Assembly: GCF_015277735.1 (NCBI RefSeq)
Contig: NZ_JADHDA010000002.1
Location: 558,001-622,000 of the forward strand
Direction of reading: 5' to 3'
Source: Psychrobacter sp. NG254
GTDB taxonomy: Bacteria > Pseudomonadota > Gammaproteobacteria > Pseudomonadales > Moraxellaceae
Length of the DNA stretch: 64,000 bases
In this document: in pieces, positions 1-9,817 of the stretch
Numbering within the stretch: the stretch's first letter is position 1
Layout: the number at the start of each line of letters is the position of its first letter
The notes under the pieces: generated by a model
What the model saw: only the letters and a program-made list of their open reading frames with translations
Told to the model about the DNA's origin: nothing
Databases searched by the model: none
Made by a program: the position numbers and the translations under genes

Positions 1-35
1 AGGAAGAGTTTTTGGCGTTGGTTGGGGAGTAGAGT

Positions 36-2207
36 ATGAATACTGATGACATGGAAGGTCTGGACGAAGAAACTCGGCAAGAAATTAAAGAGTTGCAAAA
101 GGTGACGCGTGAGAAGGATGGGGATGAGGCATATGCGGAATCTCAGTTTAATATTGGTATTATCTTAGCACAAGGTAATAATGTTTCTGGTGCGTTATCT
201 GTGTGGAAAGATATTGAACGGAAAGATAGTCCAAATTCTTATGCTTATGCTCAATTGAATACAGGTATCGCTTTTGAAAAAAATAGAGATACCGAAAAGG
301 CGTTATCTGCATGGAGTAATATAAAGCGCACAGATGATCCAAAGGCATATGCTCATGCACAATTCGATAGTGGGGTCGCTTTGGATACAAAGGGCGATAA
401 GAATGCTGCTCAGGTAGCTTGGAAGAACATTAACCGAGCAGATGATTTGGAGACATACAGTCAAGCACAATATAATCTCGGACTAATGCTATATATCAAT
501 GATGATAAAGAATCTGCTTTATTACTTTTAGAAGCTATTGACCACTCGGATAGTCCTCATGCCTATGCAAAATCTAGATATCTAGCTTCTCAGATACTAA
601 AAGAGCAAGATGAATATGAGGGTGCATTAAAGCATTTATGTGATATTAAGAGTTCTGATGATTCAAGAGTGTATGCCAAAGCAGAGCTTATAATCGCTTC
701 TTTGATGAAAGATATGGGGAGTGACGTAGGGTTTCTAGACGCATTACGTAGAGTGCAACGTAAAGACAATGCTACACATTATGCCTTTGCACAATTAATG
801 GTAGGTTTTGATTTTAAAAACAAAGGCGATACCAAACAAGCTATTAGAATATGGAGCAATATACTATCTTCAGATGAGTTAAAAATATATATGTCTGCTC
901 AATATGAAATCGGTAAGCTTCTAATTTTTGACCATGAATCAAAAAATTACGCTGATGCCAAAAATGCATTTACTAATGCTGAGTCAGATTATCCCTATGA
1001 AACTTATTGCTATAAAAAAATATGCGATTTACTGGAAGCTTCCAAGACAAAAAAACTTGGTCTAAGTTTGCTTGAAATTTTCAATCTGGTATTAGATGTA
1101 GTTAATATTTTGACGCTAGATTTCAGGAAATATGCTGATGAAGAAAAGCCTTTCGAAAGAAAGCTTGCACACTATACCAGTACGTTCACCGCTAATATTT
1201 TGCTAGAGAGTGATGAAGAAAAAAACTTTCCAAGCGCATTTCGTCTTAATACAATTAATAACGTTAATGATCCTAGTGAGGGTCAATTGCTTATTAGAAA
1301 GCTGAAAAGTGTAAAAGATAATAATTTTACTGCATTAGGTTTTAATGAAGAGTTTCATGCTTTTATAGGCTGTTTTACTTTTAATAATGACAGTCTAAAT
1401 CAATTTAGACTTTATGGTAAACAAGATAACAAAGAGGCTTCTGGAGTAAGCTTAGTTTTTAACAAAAGCTTTTTCCAGCCAAAAAACTTTGCAGGAGGAA
1501 TTTCTTATTTATCAATTGAGAATACGTCAAACGATACTAAGGCTGTTTCAGGTATAGATAGTAAAAAGCTTTATGATAAAAGGGTTCAAGAGACTAAGAA
1601 CGAAAATGGTAGTCATAAACGTGAGGTGATTAAACATTCAGTAATGAGATGTGTTTATTTAGACCCAGCTTCAGAATATTTTCATTTAGCACAGCGAAAT
1701 CGTTTAACGTTTTTTAGAGAGTTTGGTGATAAGACGATAATAAAAGATGGTATCAAGCAATCTCAAGCTGAATATGAGTGGGGTATTTATCAAGATTATA
1801 TAAAGATCATTACTGATGAATTCAAAATTGCTTATGAAGATCTTAAGGTTACTTATGAAGAAGTAGAGACGGAAATTAACAGTGTAAGGTTTATTCTTGG
1901 GAGCTTGAAGCAGAAAGAGTTGAACACCTTATTAGATGAAATCCTTTTACCTTTGAAGTATTTGATAAAGCATTCAGCATTTCGTGAAGAGCAAGAGTGT
2001 AGGATGATTTATATCACTTCAATCGATAGGCCTGAAGTGACAATGAAATATGGTAGTTTTCTATATGTCGAGTATGAACCTAGCGTTAAAGACCATCTCG
2101 ATAAAATCTATATAGCTCCTGCTGCGCTTCAACACAAAAGGTATTTTGAATATATCTTACAAAACGTGGATGTACCAATTGAAGTATCAGCGAATGTATT
2201 TCGATAG
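36..2207 (+). CDS. TPR/Sel1-like repeat protein with DUF2971-type C-terminal domain
   Basis: An in-frame TAG lies at 30-32 and GGGGAG at 24-29 sits 6 bases before the ATG, so this 723-residue gene is complete at its 5' end. Residues about 33-325 form eight copies of a repeat that is almost always 36 residues, with pattern A-Q-(F/Y/L)-x-x-G near its start and an A-W-x-N-I-like segment in the middle, as in TPR/Sel1 solenoids. From about residue 378 the protein changes: HYTS, then NDPSEG, then a late EEQECRMIY stretch, typical of DUF2971 proteins of unknown function that often occur in accessory or defence contexts. It has no signal peptide or membrane segment, so it is probably cytosolic. It is visibly more AT-rich than the genes to its right, suggesting acquisition. 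No biochemical role can be assigned. Confidence 0.75.
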   Translation: MNTDDMEGLDEETRQEIKELQKVTREKDGDEAYAESQFNIGIILAQGNNVSGALSVWKDIERKDSPNSYAYAQLNTGIAFEKNRDTEKALSAWSNIKRTDDPKAYAHAQFDSGVALDTKGDKNAAQVAWKNINRADDLETYSQAQYNLGLMLYINDDKESALLLLEAIDHSDSPHAYAKSRYLASQILKEQDEYEGALKHLCDIKSSDDSRVYAKAELIIASLMKDMGSDVGFLDALRRVQRKDNATHYAFAQLMVGFDFKNKGDTKQAIRIWSNILSSDELKIYMSAQYEIGKLLIFDHESKNYADAKNAFTNAESDYPYETYCYKKICDLLEASKTKKLGLSLLEIFNLVLDVVNILTLDFRKYADEEKPFERKLAHYTSTFTANILLESDEEKNFPSAFRLNTINNVNDPSEGQLLIRKLKSVKDNNFTALGFNEEFHAFIGCFTFNNDSLNQFRLYGKQDNKEASGVSLVFNKSFFQPKNFAGGISYLSIENTSNDTKAVSGIDSKKLYDKRVQETKNENGSHKREVIKHSVMRCVYLDPASEYFHLAQRNRLTFFREFGDKTIIKDGIKQSQAEYEWGIYQDYIKIITDEFKIAYEDLKVTYEEVETEINSVRFILGSLKQKELNTLLDEILLPLKYLIKHSAFREEQECRMIYITSIDRPEVTMKYGSFLYVEYEPSVKDHLDKIYIAPAALQHKRYFEYILQNVDVPIEVSANVFR

Positions 2208-2247
2208 TCAAACTAGATATATAGGCCTAAAAATGCAGTGGTAGCTC

Positions 2248-2283
2248 GGTGATAATCCATGTTTAATTTCATGGATTACCACC
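2248..2283. terminator. hairpin between convergent genes
   Basis: Arms at 2248-2261 and 2270-2283 (14 bases, one mismatch) enclose an 8-base AT loop between two convergent genes. There is no clear T-run, so termination is only inferred from position. Confidence 0.4.
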
Positions 2284-2302
2284 TGTACGATACGTAAGTT
2301 TT

Positions 2303-2869
2303 CTACTCCACCATCTCACTATGCGCTTTTGCATTACCTTTCTTACCATCTGGCTGTATCACGATAGGTAGCACCAATCCTTTGGCAAAGTCATCAGACA
2401 GCACGTAATCATAACGACTGGCAGCGACATCAGGCGTGGTATGAATGATAAGCGTCATCTCATTGCCATCGGTCAGCTCATGTGAAGTATAGGTCTCACT
2501 CAGTTGATCCAATATTTTTGACACTGCCTCGTTACTGGCCATGCTAATGGTTAGATTATGCTGCGCAGTCGCCGCGTCCACCTTAAAGTAATCTGCATAA
2601 TCACGGACGTTTTGGCTATCGAGCGCAAATGGATATTTGTAAGTGGTAGGATCAGCAGGCTTTTCGCCACTATCCATCATCGACCAGTCGATGGTATTGG
2701 CCGCTGGTTTGCCTTCTGCTGTTGAGGGTGCTGCTGCGGTAGCCGACGTCTCCACTTTATCAGCTGCTTGGTCGGTGACATTGACAGCATCAGCACTGCT
2801 ATCACATCCTGCCAGCGCCCACATACTGGCCGCTGCAATCACCGTTAGATTTATCAGACGCTTTGCCAT
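2303..2869 (-). CDS. predicted lipoprotein of unknown function
   Basis: The protein has 188 residues from the chosen ATG at 2869, preceded by AAGGAT at good spacing; a longer start at 2896 would add nine hydrophilic residues before the signal peptide. The N-terminus MAKRL is followed by a hydrophobic stretch and the lipobox LAGC, indicating a lipid-anchored envelope protein. An Ala/Thr/Ser-rich linker follows, then a folded domain with the segments YADYFKVDAATAQHNL and MTLIIHTTP. I recognise no family. It stands alone between the DUF2971-type gene (convergent) and the MliC-like lipoprotein, with its own start region. Confidence 0.65.
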   Translation of the reverse strand: MAKRLINLTVIAAASMWALAGCDSSADAVNVTDQAADKVETSATAAAPSTAEGKPAANTIDWSMMDSGEKPADPTTYKYPFALDSQNVRDYADYFKVDAATAQHNLTISMASNEAVSKILDQLSETYTSHELTDGNEMTLIIHTTPDVAASRYDYVLSDDFAKGLVLPIVIQPDGKKGNAKAHSEMVE

Positions 2870-3012
2870 CGAGTTATCCTTTTTATTATCAGTCATGATT
2901 AATGTACTTTACCTGCTATTTTGACAGCTTTCTGTAGGGTTCTCTAGCGAAATACATCGGATGGTAAATTTTGATATAGCCATGTTCATAGAGATATCGA
3001 ATGAATATGCAC

Positions 3013-3040
3013 AAAAAAGCAGCCATTATAAAATGACTGC
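3013..3040 (-). terminator. terminator of the MliC-like gene
   Basis: On the minus strand an 8-bp stem (3033-3040 with 3019-3026, one mismatch) and a 6-base loop are followed directly by six T (3013-3018). It lies about 40 bases past the stop at 3079. Confidence 0.7.
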
Positions 3041-3078
3041 TATTTATCTGTGACAACTATTAGATGGTCTTTAGCGAA

Positions 3079-3480
3079 TTAGATTTGGCAGTTTACTTGG
3101 TATTCCTTACCGTTTGCCCATTTCATCGCAAAGATACCTTTGTCATCTTTCATGTGCCATGCATAGACGACTTCTGGGTTTGAATCATTTACATAGCTTG
3201 CCACTTCACCTTTTACCGCACCATTTAAGATGACAGGTTGCTCGGCCCATTTTACTTTAGGCAAAGTCACATTGAGCATCACTTGTTCTTTATTAATAGA
3301 CTGTTTTGCCATGATGGTACTGTCATCCGTACAGGTGTATGGTGCTGGTGCCATACGATCATAGGCTGCTGTGACCTTTTCTGGCACAGGTGTATCAGTC
3401 GCAGTCGGTGCGGTAGTCGCACAAGCGCTCAATAGCGCAAGGGCAGGTAGGGCGGTTGCAATTTTAGTTATTATTTTCAT
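3079..3480 (-). CDS. MliC-like lysozyme-inhibitor-family lipoprotein
   Basis: The start is ATG 3480 with GGAGAG five bases upstream; an in-frame start four codons earlier is less likely. The protein is 133 residues. It has a signal peptide with a lipobox ending SAC, then a short Thr/Pro-rich linker. The mature part carries YTCTDDS near its beginning, YAWHMKDDKGIFAMKW and a final VNCQI. This matches the layout of the MliC/PliC fold of C-type lysozyme inhibitors (YxC start, WxxKGD-like segment, terminal Cys that pairs with the first). Known members sit in the outer membrane or periplasm and block host lysozyme. The assignment rests on motif order only. Confidence 0.6.
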   Translation of the reverse strand: MKIITKIATALPALALLSACATTAPTATDTPVPEKVTAAYDRMAPAPYTCTDDSTIMAKQSINKEQVMLNVTLPKVKWAEQPVILNGAVKGEVASYVNDSNPEVVYAWHMKDDKGIFAMKWANGKEYQVNCQI

Positions 3481-3729
3481 AGTGCTCTCCAAAGCTTTTT
3501 ACTGGTGTCATTTACTTGTTCTTAATGATGCGTTTAGCATATGAGGCTTATAGTAGCGAAAATGAACCATGTCAATGTTAGAAATTGTTTGTTACCTGTT
3601 AGCTTCGTTACCCAACCGCTGTCGAATGTAACTTGCAGTTTCATAGTACATGTACAGTATGAAATGCTGATTTTGAAGCTCGTGTTTTGAAAATCATGGT
3701 TATAGAATCTGACTATAAAATCTGATTAT

Positions 3730-3770
3730 AAAAAAGCGCCTATCAACGAATGGCTGATAGGCGCTTTTTT
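3730..3770 (-). terminator. terminator of ygiQ
   Basis: A perfect 16-base inverted repeat (3730-3745 and 3755-3770) has a GC-rich core (AGCGCC/GGCGCT), with A6 on one side and T6 on the other. It is 50 bases past the ygiQ stop and could act in both directions. The rest of the 3493-3820 gap holds nothing I can name. Confidence 0.85.
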
Positions 3771-3820
3771 GATTGACTTAACACGCTCTAATTCGAGCAT
3801 GCATTTTTATACTATCAATA

Positions 3821-6265
3821 CTACTTGGTTTTACGCGGCGGCAGACCCGTATGTTGAGTTTGGAAGTTGCCTTTGCTGACTCTTTTTTTAGTGTTTGTAG
3901 CTGCTGCGCCTTTTGCCGCTGCATTACTATTTGACGAATTATTGCTACGCTTCACTGAGTCATTACCAACACGGCTGTTCTTTTTGCGCGCTGACTGATA
4001 AGTATCTTGCGCGGCATCACGCCCTTCTAAACTGGCGTTAAATGGCGGAATCAGGCAACCACGGTTTTTACCGATCAAGTCACTACGACCCATATCTTGC
4101 AGAGCTTTACGCAGCATCACCCAGTTTTTTGGATCATGATAACGGAGGAACGCTTTGTGCAGTTTACGCTGCTTGCCAGACTTGACGATATCCATGTCAC
4201 CTTCATCACGGCTGATCTTATGTAGCGGATCTTTGTGCGTATGATACATGGTGGTCGCGGTTGCCATTGGGCTTGGATAAAATGCCTGTACTTGGTCAGC
4301 ACGGTAGCCATTACTTTTGAGCCAAAGGGCAAGGTTCATCATGTCTTCATCTTTGGTACCCGGATGGGCGGCGATGAAGTAAGGAATCAGATATTGCTCT
4401 TTGCCCGCTTCTTGGCTGTACTGCTCAAACATGGCTTTAAATTTGTCATAGCTGCCCATGCCCGGCTTCATCATCTTCGATAGCACGCCTTCTTCAGAGT
4501 GCTCAGGAGCAATCTTTAGATAGCCACCGACATGATGACTGACCAACTCTTTGACGTATTCAGGGTCTTTCACCGCCAAGTCATAACGCAAGCCAGACGC
4601 AATCAGGATTTTTTTCACGCCTTTGATATCACGCGCTTTGCGATACAGCTTGGTCAAATTACTGTGATCGGTAATCAAGTTCTCACAGACGTCAGGATAG
4701 ACGCAAGAGGGCTTACGGCAGTTCTTTTCAATCGTCTCGTCTTTACAACTCAGACGATACATATTGGCAGTTGGGCCACCAAGGTCCGATATCACGCCAG
4801 TAAAGTTAGGCGCGGTATCACGAATCGCTTCAACCTCGCGCAAGATAGAGTCTTCTGAACGGCTTTGGATAATGCGGCCTTCGTGCTCAGTGATCGAGCA
4901 GAAGGTACAACCACCAAAACAGCCGCGCATGATATTGACTGAAAACTTAATCATGTCATAAGCAGGGATGCGCGCATCACCGTAGCTTGGATGAGGCAGG
5001 CGTGCATACGGCAAGTCAAACACATAATCCATCTCTTCAGTTGAGAGCGGAATCGGTGGTGGGTTGAGCCATACATCGATAGAAGTATGGGAGTTGCCTG
5101 CACCGCTGCTATGACGCTGCACCAGCGCACGGGCATTACCTGGATTGGTCTCTAGATGCAAGATACGACTCGCATGAGCATAGAGCACAGGGTCAGATTT
5201 GACGTGCTCATAATCAGGCAGGCGAATAACTGTCTGCTCACGTGGTGGCATTTTTAGCTTATGCTTACGTGCGGTCATCGGCTTATCAAAACCGCGCATT
5301 TGTACCACTTGCGTCTCTTCGTCCACTTGATCGGCGTTGATGACTTTGTTGGTCACAGGCTCAGCGACAAATCCCTGATACTGTGACGACATAGATGACA
5401 TGGCTTGACCAACTGGCGAGTCGCTTGGCTTTTCTTGCTCAATTGAGCAGCTATCAATATCTTCAGTCATCACATAAGGATTGATGATCGGATCGACACG
5501 GCCAACGGTATCGACGTCGTTACTCGCGACTTCAGTCATACCGTCTTGCCAGTGGCGGCGTGTTGGAGTCAACAGATACGATGTACCACGCAATTTGCTC
5601 ATTTGCTCAAAGCTATAGCCTTTAGACAGACCATGTACCACATCGACGATGGCACGCTCAGCATTACCATACAGTAAGACGTCAGCACGGGCATCCAGCA
5701 AGATACTACGGCGGACTTTGTCTGACCAATAATCATAATGAGCGATACGGCGTAAGCTGCCTTCGATACCGCCTAAAATAATAGGCACATCAGGATAGGC
5801 TTCACGGCAGCGCTGGCTATAGACGATAGCGGCGCGGTCAGGGCGTTTGTTTGCCACGTTACCAGGAGAGTACGCATCATCGCTACGGATTTTACGATCT
5901 GCCGTGTAGCGGTTGATCATGCTATCCATGTTGCCCGCGGTCACGCCATAAGCATAGACAGGTTTGCCCAGTTCCATAAAGGCGTCTTTGCTCTTCCAAT
6001 CTGGCTGAGCAATGATACCAACACGGAAGCCTTGAGATTCTAATAGGCGACCAATAATCGCCATACCAAAGCTTGGATGATCGACGTAGGCATCACCTGA
6101 GATGATGATGACGTCACAAGCATCCCAGCCCAGATCATCCATCTCTTTGCGGCTCATCGGCAGATAAGGCGCTGGCTCGTAGCAGCTCGCCCAGTGTTTG
6201 TCATAATCATAAAGTGGCTTGGTGCCTTGTTTAAAGGCAGTGCGGGCGATGGTATCGGCAGACAT
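3821..6265 (-). CDS. ygiQ: YgiQ-family radical SAM protein
   Basis: This 814-residue protein is a long member of the UPF0313/YgiQ radical SAM family. The N-terminal part, with [17 protein letters not shown] and [16 protein letters not shown], is the characteristic YgiQ N-terminal domain. The radical SAM cluster motif is [12 protein letters not shown], with cysteines at about residues 449, 453 and 456 (CxxxCxxC). The motifs [18 protein letters not shown] and [15 protein letters not shown] are family hallmarks. The last 80 or so residues are Ser/Asn/Lys-rich low complexity. Its substrate is unknown in the family. It is a single-gene unit ending at the strong terminator at 3730-3770. The RBS is weak (AGGT). 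Confidence 0.93.
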   Translation of the reverse strand: MSADTIARTAFKQGTKPLYDYDKHWASCYEPAPYLPMSRKEMDDLGWDACDVIIISGDAYVDHPSFGMAIIGRLLESQGFRVGIIAQPDWKSKDAFMELGKPVYAYGVTAGNMDSMINRYTADRKIRSDDAYSPGNVANKRPDRAAIVYSQRCREAYPDVPIILGGIEGSLRRIAHYDYWSDKVRRSILLDARADVLLYGNAERAIVDVVHGLSKGYSFEQMSKLRGTSYLLTPTRRHWQDGMTEVASNDVDTVGRVDPIINPYVMTEDIDSCSIEQEKPSDSPVGQAMSSMSSQYQGFVAEPVTNKVINADQVDEETQVVQMRGFDKPMTARKHKLKMPPREQTVIRLPDYEHVKSDPVLYAHASRILHLETNPGNARALVQRHSSGAGNSHTSIDVWLNPPPIPLSTEEMDYVFDLPYARLPHPSYGDARIPAYDMIKFSVNIMRGCFGGCTFCSITEHEGRIIQSRSEDSILREVEAIRDTAPNFTGVISDLGGPTANMYRLSCKDETIEKNCRKPSCVYPDVCENLITDHSNLTKLYRKARDIKGVKKILIASGLRYDLAVKDPEYVKELVSHHVGGYLKIAPEHSEEGVLSKMMKPGMGSYDKFKAMFEQYSQEAGKEQYLIPYFIAAHPGTKDEDMMNLALWLKSNGYRADQVQAFYPSPMATATTMYHTHKDPLHKISRDEGDMDIVKSGKQRKLHKAFLRYHDPKNWVMLRKALQDMGRSDLIGKNRGCLIPPFNASLEGRDAAQDTYQSARKKNSRVGNDSVKRSNNSSNSNAAAKGAAATNTKKRVSKGNFQTQHTGLPPRKTK

Positions 6266-6649
6266 GGGCGGACCTGTTAATTAGAAAATTGGCACTAAAA
6301 ATACGTCCCTTATCACTCACTGATAATAAAGGCGAATTTAAAAGCGCTCATTTTAACATGAATCGCCCTCACTATGCGACCTATTCTATGATGGGCGATT
6401 AATGATAAGTTATTGATAGCATGAGATAAACTGCTCATGCAAAGTAAGCTGTTAGCACAGCAAGATAATGGCAAAAGTAGTCTAGGCAGAACAGTCACAT
6501 AATTGGCGCTATAAACCTCATATTAAGTAATATTCTCCATCCTTGTTCAATTCATAATTACATGAGTACAAGCACAATAATCAAAATATGAATTTGGTTA
6601 ATACTAATCATTTGTTTTCTTATATTTATAAATTTCTCATAGTAGATTT
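6266..6649. other. intergenic region between divergent ygiQ and amt
   Basis: This AT-rich stretch holds the start regions of both genes. I looked for an NtrC dyad (TGCACC-type halves) here and saw no convincing pair. No coding signal. Confidence 0.5.
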
Positions 6650-6665
6650 TGGCACAGGTTTTGCT
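6650..6665 (+). promoter_or_regulatory. sigma-54 (RpoN) promoter of amt
   Basis: TGGCAC (6650-6655), five bases, then TTGCT (6661-6665) match the -24/-12 consensus TGGCAC-N5-TTGCA/T essentially perfectly. Transcription should start near 6677, giving an 80-base leader to the ATG at 6757. A perfect NtrC-like right half, AAAATGGTGCA, lies at about 6705-6716, downstream of the start site. The placement fits nitrogen-limitation control of ammonium uptake. Confidence 0.85.
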
Positions 6666-6756
6666 CCACACCTGTTAGGGCTTATTTGTGCACACTGATG
6701 AGTGAAAATGGTGCACCGATAACATTTGAACAGATAGATAAGTGTTTGGAGATAAA

Positions 6757-8145
6757 ATGAGAGCATCATTCGCGGGGCTAGACATGATAAAGGGCTTATT
6801 AAAACTATTAAGGTCATCGCTAAGCAATATACTGGTGCTGGGTACACTACTGTTTACAGCGATGGGTAGCGCCCAAGCCGCAGAGACGGATACCTTGACA
6901 GTGGCACAGCTGCTCGAATATCAAAACATCGCTTGGATTATCTGGGGCGGGGTATTGGTGTTTTTTATGCAGGCAGGTTTTGCATTACTAGAGAGTGGAT
7001 CGGTACGAGCAAAGAATGCAGTAAACGTGATGATGAAAAACTATACCGATATGTGCATCGGTGGTCTGGCATTTTATTTGGTCGGCTTTGGGCTAATGAT
7101 GGGCAACAATCACTCAGGATTTGTCGGTACGGATCATTTTATGCCAACTGAGTTGTCCAATATGGACTGGGCACTGATGTTTTTTCAGATGATGTTTGCG
7201 GCGACAGCGGTGACCATTGCTAGTGGAGCGATGGCAGAGCGTGTCTCGTTCATCGGCTATGCAGTCGCCGCCTGTCTGATTTGTCTGTTTATCTATCCTG
7301 TGTTTGCCAGTTGGGTGTGGGGCGGTCATTTCGGCGGTACGGGTTGGCTAGCCGAGCTTGGTTTTATTGATTTCGCTGGGTCTACTGTCGTGCATTCGAT
7401 CGGAGGTTGGCTTGCGCTGGCAGGTATCTTGGTCATTGGCCCAAGACTGGGCCGGTTTGCCCCTGATGGCACGCCCAGACTAATCGCAGGGCACAACATG
7501 ACGTTGCTCGCGCTGGGCGGATTTATCTTATGGTTTGGCTGGTTCGGGTTCAATGCTGGATCGACCTTGTCTATTACAGGTGATATCGGCTTGATCGCCG
7601 TCAATACTTTCATTGCAGCAGTGAGCGCTGTCGTGAGTTATATGTTGATCTCTCGGACACTTAACAAAGCGATTTTGCTGAGTGATAGTGTCAATGCCAG
7701 TTTGATTGGCTTGGTCTCCATCACCGCAGGCTGTGCCACAACGACACCTATCTTTGCTATTGTCATTGGTGCGGTCGCCTCCGTCGTCTATATCCTATCC
7801 ACGCAGGCATTGTTAAAGTTCAAAGTAGATGATGTGGTATCGGCTGTAGCAGTACATGGTTTTGGCGGTGCATGGGGTACACTTGCAGCAGGATTGTTTT
7901 ATACAGGGGATTTGTTCAACTTATCACGGATTGGTATACAAGCACTGGGCGTGGGCGTGGCATTAGCTTGGGGGCTAGGGTTGGGTCTTGTGATGTATAA
8001 GCTCATTGATTTCAGTTTTGGATTAAAGGCAAGCCGCTTACATGAGCAGCGTGGCCTTGATTATACTGAGCATGCAGAGCTTGGTTACCCTGAATTCCAG
8101 AAGCAGATGTTTGATTCCAAGAGTTTAACCGAGCGGCATTTATAG
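6757..8145 (+). CDS. amt: ammonium transporter Amt
   Basis: The protein is 462 residues from ATG 6757, chosen because GGAG lies five bases upstream; a GTG at 6742 is in frame but has no RBS. A signal-like N-terminus ends GSAQAAE and is followed by about eleven membrane segments. The family marks are present: WGGVLVFFMQAGFALLESG, AMAERVSF and the two pore histidines in TVVHSIGGW and VAVHGFGGAWGT. Amt trimers conduct ammonium across the inner membrane, normally gated by a PII protein (GlnK). No glnK follows here; instead an unrecognised 207-residue gene starts 11 bases on. Expression should be RpoN-dependent. Confidence 0.95.
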   Translation: MRASFAGLDMIKGLLKLLRSSLSNILVLGTLLFTAMGSAQAAETDTLTVAQLLEYQNIAWIIWGGVLVFFMQAGFALLESGSVRAKNAVNVMMKNYTDMCIGGLAFYLVGFGLMMGNNHSGFVGTDHFMPTELSNMDWALMFFQMMFAATAVTIASGAMAERVSFIGYAVAACLICLFIYPVFASWVWGGHFGGTGWLAELGFIDFAGSTVVHSIGGWLALAGILVIGPRLGRFAPDGTPRLIAGHNMTLLALGGFILWFGWFGFNAGSTLSITGDIGLIAVNTFIAAVSAVVSYMLISRTLNKAILLSDSVNASLIGLVSITAGCATTTPIFAIVIGAVASVVYILSTQALLKFKVDDVVSAVAVHGFGGAWGTLAAGLFYTGDLFNLSRIGIQALGVGVALAWGLGLGLVMYKLIDFSFGLKASRLHEQRGLDYTEHAELGYPEFQKQMFDSKSLTERHL

Positions 8146-8155
8146 GAGAGAGCTG

Positions 8156-8779
8156 ATGAATATTGATACTCAATCCGTAGACCAAGCTGTGTCCGCGATG
8201 ACAGAGATACTTGCAGCGTATCTGCATCCTGAAGAGGTACGGCTGCTTAAATCGCAGTGGCAACGGTACTCGTCGGTCTCTGTAAAAATGATGCAGCAAT
8301 GCATATTGGATGCCACGAGACGCTATCCTGAGCTACAAGATCACAAGTCTGATATTCGTAAAGCCTTTTGGGATACGTTGCAAACGAGCAATTCGCAGAT
8401 ACAGGAGGTGGATGATCATAGCGACATCATCGATACGCCAGTCATCGTCTCACAATTGGTTTTGGCGTTTTATAGCGTCATTGAGGCGCTTCGTAGTCAG
8501 CTAACAGACATGGAAAATCACAATTTATTTCTGACGATGCACCAAACTGTTTCGCAAGAACGCACCTTCAAAGGGCATAGCATCCATATCAAACAGTTTT
8601 TGGAAGGGGGTCTTCCATCCGTACCTGACGATGAGTATCTCTTAAACAATTTGGTGCAGCTGGCCTATGTGTGCTTGTGCGATGTTGCAGGGCCTGTTGA
8701 AGCAGATGAAATGATGTTTCGAGCAGCACAAGCGACTAAGCAAAGCTACCCGAAAGCACTGGTCGAACAGTTGTTTTAA
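8156..8779 (+). CDS. uncharacterised protein cotranscribed with amt
   Basis: The protein has 207 residues. The RBS AGGAGAG overlaps the amt stop codon, so translation is probably coupled to amt. It is a soluble, largely helical, acidic protein with no signal peptide, no membrane segment and no motif I recognise. Notable segments are YLHPEEVRLLKSQWQRY, a central stretch VIVSQLVLAFYSVIEALRSQ that reads as an amphipathic helix, and VCLCDVAGPVEADEMMFRAA near the end. It does not resemble PII/GlnK. Its position suggests a role in nitrogen response or Amt control, but that is inference from position only. Confidence 0.7.
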   Translation: MNIDTQSVDQAVSAMTEILAAYLHPEEVRLLKSQWQRYSSVSVKMMQQCILDATRRYPELQDHKSDIRKAFWDTLQTSNSQIQEVDDHSDIIDTPVIVSQLVLAFYSVIEALRSQLTDMENHNLFLTMHQTVSQERTFKGHSIHIKQFLEGGLPSVPDDEYLLNNLVQLAYVCLCDVAGPVEADEMMFRAAQATKQSYPKALVEQLF

Positions 8780-8791
8780 TCGATTAAATAA

Positions 8792-8831
8792 GCACGTTAC
8801 GATCTATGATAAAGACTCCCTCGTAACGTGC
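8792..8831 (+). terminator. hairpin after the amt operon
   Basis: A perfect 11-base inverted repeat (8792-8802 and 8821-8831) with an 18-base loop is followed by a T-rich stretch. It separates two convergent genes and may serve both. Confidence 0.55.
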
Positions 8832-8871
8832 TCTACGTTTTAACACGAACGGTGAGCTGCCTAATAGCTTA

Positions 8872-9654
8872 CTAATTATCTAATAGCTGAAGTGGGAAAG
8901 TAACCACGTCAAAGGCGAGGGCAAAGGGTAGTAAGACCAGTTTTTGTGCGCTATTTGGACCGCTACGAGTGACAACATCTTGCTGAGTCTGCGTATAAAA
9001 TCTCACCGTATAGGGTTTGGTTAAAGCGCGATAATTTGACTGAATTAGGCTTAAGTTACTGACTTGTGGGTAGATAGCGCCTTTGACAGGCACGCTAAAG
9101 CAAAAGCGCTGAGCATTGATACGTTGATCGCTTGCCGAGGTACATTCTTTACCGTTATTTTGCAAAAAGAACTGATAATCTGAGCGCCCAAATTCGTCTT
9201 TTAATTTAGCATAAGACAGTTTCATTTCACCTTGAAAGTACCCATCGTTGTTGGGTACATCAAAGCTCATATCGTTATCTACTTGAATGTTTTTTTGCGT
9301 CAGATTACTCAGTAAGTTCACCATCTCTGTCCCACCTTGGGTGAGCACGTAGCTGTTCTTTTCACCCACGATAACCATTGTCGCGTTTGGCATTTTTGGT
9401 AACGCCTGCGCAGGGCGACCAAAGGCAACAATTTGATCTTCAGACAATATTTGCTTCGTTGTGCTGGTACTGGCATGCCCGTTATTGTCTAACAATGAGC
9501 TGGTGGCACAGCCTGAGCTGGCTAGTACCGTAGCAAACAGAGCACCTGCCATTATGGTTTTTGGATGTGATGATTTTGAATTTGATGGTCTTAGATTGGA
9601 CTGTTTTAGTGCTATGCGCATATCTTTGCTAGCAGCATTTGTATTGTCGGTCAT
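8872..9654 (-). CDS. predicted lipoprotein of unknown function
   Basis: The chosen ATG at 9654 (260 residues) has AAGGAAG seven bases upstream; a start at 9717 would add 21 residues and lacks this support. A polar N-terminus of about 30 residues precedes a hydrophobic segment and a lipobox ending SSGC, an unusually long lead-in for a lipoprotein signal. The mature part includes IVAFGRPAQALPKMPNATMV and ends LPFALAFDVVTFPLQLLDN, a tail of the type seen in small YceK-like envelope lipoproteins. Two cysteines (GKECTS, QRFCFS) could form a disulfide. Function unknown. Confidence 0.65.
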   Translation of the reverse strand: MTDNTNAASKDMRIALKQSNLRPSNSKSSHPKTIMAGALFATVLASSGCATSSLLDNNGHASTSTTKQILSEDQIVAFGRPAQALPKMPNATMVIVGEKNSYVLTQGGTEMVNLLSNLTQKNIQVDNDMSFDVPNNDGYFQGEMKLSYAKLKDEFGRSDYQFFLQNNGKECTSASDQRINAQRFCFSVPVKGAIYPQVSNLSLIQSNYRALTKPYTVRFYTQTQQDVVTRSGPNSAQKLVLLPFALAFDVVTFPLQLLDN

Positions 9655-9817
9655 GATTAGGCTTCCTTGTCTAATAAATGGGCTTACGAAATTGGCTATT
9701 GAGGTTTTATTTATCACTAGACTTCTGGTGATATCGTACAGGGTTTAGATATCATTTAGCTACTTATCTTCAATTGTCATATGATGGGTAAATTTAGCTG
9801 TGACTTATTGGTTGTAA

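Noticed and set aside
2643-2924. 93-codon plus-strand frame opposite the lipoprotein gene
   Set aside because: It is antisense to a gene with a good RBS and lipobox, and shows no features of its own.
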